This document shows, piece by piece, positions 61,475-64,000 of a stretch of 64,000 bases of DNA. The notes under the pieces were generated by a model. That model made no database searches. It worked only from the letters and a program-made list of their open reading frames with translations, and was not told where the DNA came from. Each line of letters opens with the position of its first letter. Positions within the stretch are counted from its first letter, which is position 1. This stretch comes from Mesorhizobium sp. NZP2298 (GTDB lineage: Bacteria > Pseudomonadota > Alphaproteobacteria > Rhizobiales > Rhizobiaceae). Location of the stretch: contig NZ_CP033365.1 in NCBI RefSeq assembly GCF_013170825.1, positions 7,018,001-7,082,000 on the forward strand, given 5' to 3'. Both the position numbers and the translations under genes were made by a program.

Positions 61475-64000
61475 GTGACGCTTCAAGACCACCAGCCCGC
61501 CCGCAGTTGGAGCTTCGGCCCGTTTCACATGTCCGCCGAAACCATGCAGCTGACGCGGGAGGGCTGTCCCGTGCCCCTCGGCAGCCGTGCGTTCTCGATC
61601 CTGCTCGCCTTGGTCGAACGTCAGGGCGAGGTGGTCACCATCGACGAGCTGCTGACGGAGGTCTGGCCCAATGTCTTCGTCGAGCCGGTCACCATACGCG
61701 GCCATCTGCATGCGCTGCGCAAGGCACTGGACGACGGCAGCGTCAAGGCGCGCTATATCATCAACGAGATGGGGCGCGGATACCGGTTCGTTGTCCCCGT
61801 GGCCGCCGCGCCGGCGACCGCGCTGCCTGCCCCAGCGGCAAGGCCCATGGCCGGGATCATCGGACGCGAGACCGAGATCGAGGCGCTCTGTGCCGATCTG
61901 CTGCGGCAGCGTCTGGTCAGCATCGTCGGCCCCGGCGGCGTCGGCAAGACGACGGTAGCCCTGGCCGTCGCCGCGCGTTTCCGCGACAGCGGCCGCAGCG
62001 ATGTACGCTTCATCGATCTCAGTTCCCTGACCGATGCGGCCTTCGTCGCCAGCGCGATCGCCAGCCCTCTCGGGCTGTCGCTGCTGGCGGAGGATTGCAG
62101 CGAGGCGCTCGCGCGCGCGCTGCCGTCGCGCGGCCTGCTGCTGATCCTCGACAATTGCGAACATCTCGTCCGCGCGGTCACCGAGGTGGCCGAGGCGATC
62201 CGGCGCCGGGCGCCGGGCGTGATCGTGCTCTGTACCAGCAGAGAGCCATTGCGCGCCCAGGGCGAATGGGTCTTCCGTCTGGAGGGGCTGCCATTGCCGG
62301 CGGAGGGCGAGATCAGCGCCGAGGAGGCGCTGCACTATGGGGGCATTCAGCTGTTCAGCGAATGGCTCGGCACGTCGCGGCAGAGTTTTGAACTGACGGC
62401 GGAAAACCTGCTGACCGTCTGCCGGATCTGCCACCGCCTGGACGGATTGCCGCTTGCGCTCGAACTTGCCGCCGCAAGTCTGCATGGCTTCTCGCTCACC
62501 GAGTATCTCGAGCAGCTCGATGACAATCTGGCGCTGCTTGCCAAAGGGCGCCGCACCGCACCGCCGCGGCAGCAGACGATGAGGGCGACACTCGACTGGA
62601 GCCATGCGCTGCTCTCGGAGCAGGAACGCACGCTGCTCCGGCGCCTGTCGCTGTTCCGCTCGGTCTTCGGTTTGAACGCTGTCGCCTGTGCCTGTGCCTG
62701 CCCGCAGCTCACCCGGGCCGAAGTGGTGGAATGCCTCGGCGGTCTGGTCGCCAAATCCCTGGTTCAGGCCGACGTGTCGGGCGAGCGGACGGTGTTCCGC
62801 CTGCTCGACACCACAAAGGCCTATGCGCGCGAGAAGCTGTTCCTGGCGGGCGAAGCGGCGCAGTTTCGCCGCCGCCATGCCGAGGCGATGCAGGCCATGC
62901 TGGAAGAGGCCGCGACGGACTGGCGCCTGCTTCCGGTAGAGGCCTGGCGTGCCCGCTACCTGCCGCTGATCGACGATATTCGCGCCGCTCTCGACTGGGC
63001 CTTCGGACCCGAGGGGGACGCCGATCTGGGCATCGCGTTGACTTCCCGGACCGGCACGCTCGCCTTCCTCGGCTCGCTCCTTGCCGAGTTCCGGGCGCGG
63101 CACGAGAAGGCGCTGGCGGTCCTGGAGCAACGCGCAGCGGATCCGGTGATCGAATTGCGGCTCAGGGCGCAGCTCTGCCGGCTGACCGCGTTCAGCGGCG
63201 GCCCGAACGAGCGCGCGCGGCTCCTGGTCGATGGCGCGGCCGAGATCGCCGGCCGGACCGGCTCCGACGCGCGCATGGCCGAAGCGATGGGCGCGCTCTG
63301 GGGGCTCGGCTTTGCCACCGCCGATGTCGAGGCGATGCATCGGGCCTGCGAAACGACGTGCCTGATCGCCGCGCGGAGCGGCGACGAGACGGCCGGACGG
63401 TTCGCCGACCGCCTGGGCGCAATCACGCATACGTTCACCGGCGATCTGCGGAAGGCGAGGGCGCTTTTCGAATATGGCCGCGACATTCCCGACGGCCGCA
63501 TCGTCCTGCCGAGCTATCATGTTCCGTTGTTTCTGGACCGGGAGCTCACCAGTGCCATCGTCCAGGCGCGGCTGCTTTTTCTCCAGGGTGAAATCGGTCG
63601 CGGCATGGCGCTTGCGGAGGAGTGGGTCGAGACCACCGGACGGCTCGACCACCAGATGCCGTTCCTGGTGATGCTGGGGCTGGTCGCGATCCCGATGCAG
63701 TTCTGGATCGGTGATGTCGATCGCGCCGCCGTGTTGCTCCAGCGGCTGACCCAGCATATCGAGCGGCATTCGGCGGCCTATTACCGGCATCAGTGGGTGC
63801 GCGGATATGAACATGCGCTGCGGCTCCACCGGGGCGCGGACGCTTCCATGAGCGCGGCGGACGGCCTGGACAAGCAGATCCATGATCATCTCTGCACCGT
63901 GCATCCAGCCTTTGTTACACCGGCCGCCCTGGCGCGCGTGCAAACCGGAACGGCCGGCTGGGCCACGGCGGAAATCATGCGGATCGATGCGCTGTATCGG
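61475..64000 (+). CDS. Large winged-helix/ATPase transcriptional regulator, partial (runs off the window)
   Basis: At least 842 residues with no stop in the window. A GTG at 61475 after GGAGACGAAAG starts it. Residues 10-110 are an OmpR/PhoB-type winged helix (GSRAFSILLALVERQGEVVT, TIRGHLHALRKALDDGSV, NEMGRGYRFVVP). A STAND-type ATPase follows: GREAEI-like GRETEIEAL, P-loop VGPGGVGKTT (151-160), GLLLILDNCEHL as Walker B and VIVLCTSREPLRAQGEWVF. C-terminal part has repeated helices (TPR-like). This is the layout of LuxR/SARP-like signal-integrating regulators. It is on the same strand after the export genes and may control them. Confidence 0.85.
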   Translation, partial: MTLQDHQPARSWSFGPFHMSAETMQLTREGCPVPLGSRAFSILLALVERQGEVVTIDELLTEVWPNVFVEPVTIRGHLHALRKALDDGSVKARYIINEMGRGYRFVVPVAAAPATALPAPAARPMAGIIGRETEIEALCADLLRQRLVSIVGPGGVGKTTVALAVAARFRDSGRSDVRFIDLSSLTDAAFVASAIASPLGLSLLAEDCSEALARALPSRGLLLILDNCEHLVRAVTEVAEAIRRRAPGVIVLCTSREPLRAQGEWVFRLEGLPLPAEGEISAEEALHYGGIQLFSEWLGTSRQSFELTAENLLTVCRICHRLDGLPLALELAAASLHGFSLTEYLEQLDDNLALLAKGRRTAPPRQQTMRATLDWSHALLSEQERTLLRRLSLFRSVFGLNAVACACACPQLTRAEVVECLGGLVAKSLVQADVSGERTVFRLLDTTKAYAREKLFLAGEAAQFRRRHAEAMQAMLEEAATDWRLLPVEAWRARYLPLIDDIRAALDWAFGPEGDADLGIALTSRTGTLAFLGSLLAEFRARHEKALAVLEQRAADPVIELRLRAQLCRLTAFSGGPNERARLLVDGAAEIAGRTGSDARMAEAMGALWGLGFATADVEAMHRACETTCLIAARSGDETAGRFADRLGAITHTFTGDLRKARALFEYGRDIPDGRIVLPSYHVPLFLDRELTSAIVQARLLFLQGEIGRGMALAEEWVETTGRLDHQMPFLVMLGLVAIPMQFWIGDVDRAAVLLQRLTQHIERHSAAYYRHQWVRGYEHALRLHRGADASMSAADGLDKQIHDHLCTVHPAFVTPAALARVQTGTAGWATAEIMRIDALYR

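Noticed and set aside
61424..63943. An 839-codon open frame on the minus strand opposite the large regulator
   Set aside because: The plus strand encodes a clear winged-helix/ATPase protein with P-loop and Walker B; the minus frame is an antisense shadow of high-GC codons rich in Arg, Gln and Gly without motifs.

Overview
The window looks like part of a Mesorhizobium-type symbiosis island (an integrative and conjugative element) plus flanking accessory DNA. No search was run; the assignment rests on content. It has nadABC, bioBFDA-bioZ-panD and thiCOSGED, which are known cargo of Mesorhizobium loti symbiosis islands. It also has two NodD-type nod boxes, a noeK-noeJ pair (GDP-mannose supply for Nod factor decoration), a SyrB-like regulator, a nifA tail fragment and many decayed insertion-sequence pieces.

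Layout. 1-8.7 kb: one-strand cofactor block (end of nadA, nadB, nadC, a small gene, bioB-F-D-A-Z, panD), mostly joined by ATGA-type overlaps. 8.7-12.2 kb: a nod box facing left toward a small unknown gene, then CIRCE-controlled groES-groEL with a strong terminator. 12.2-18.9 kb: mixed accessory DNA with a queD fragment, a succinate-semialdehyde-type dehydrogenase with a possible sigma-54 promoter, a Fic/thiC mosaic fragment, a SyrB-like gene, a di-haem cytochrome c peroxidase, a recombinase remnant and two small genes. 18.9-22.1 kb: noeK-noeJ on the minus strand behind a second nod box. 22.2-30.7 kb: broken Fic gene, queC-queD-queE, TPP riboswitch and thiC-O-S-G-E-D. 31-37.6 kb: luciferase-like monooxygenase, hisC-like aminotransferase, nifA remnant, a membrane protein, a secreted-type small protein and an IS110-family pseudogene.

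37.7-51.1 kb is a dense defence-type island: a 732-residue protein with a PD-(D/E)XK-like motif, a UvrD-like helicase, a degenerate nuclease-like protein divergent from a 1247-residue SIR2-domain protein, an AbiEi/AbiEii pair whose toxin carries added WYL and zinc-finger-like segments, and a NYN-domain protein. It ends at a 23-bp tRNA 3'-end sequence (51558-51580), read here as an attachment site, followed by a P4-type integrase. Beyond it (53-64 kb) lie an IS5-type remnant, two LysR regulators divergent from an SDR (frameshifted) and an aldo/keto reductase, an HlyD plus two ABC-2 permeases without an ATPase, and the first 842 codons of a winged-helix/ATPase regulator that runs off the window.

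How the parts fit: the left half makes NAD, biotin, beta-alanine/pantothenate, thiamine and 7-deazaguanine precursors and links to nodulation through nod boxes. The 37-51 kb block looks like protective cargo at the end of a mobile element. Most likely new biology: the small nod-box-linked gene, the SIR2/nuclease-like divergent pair, the AbiEii-WYL-zinc fusion and the 732-residue nuclease-like protein.
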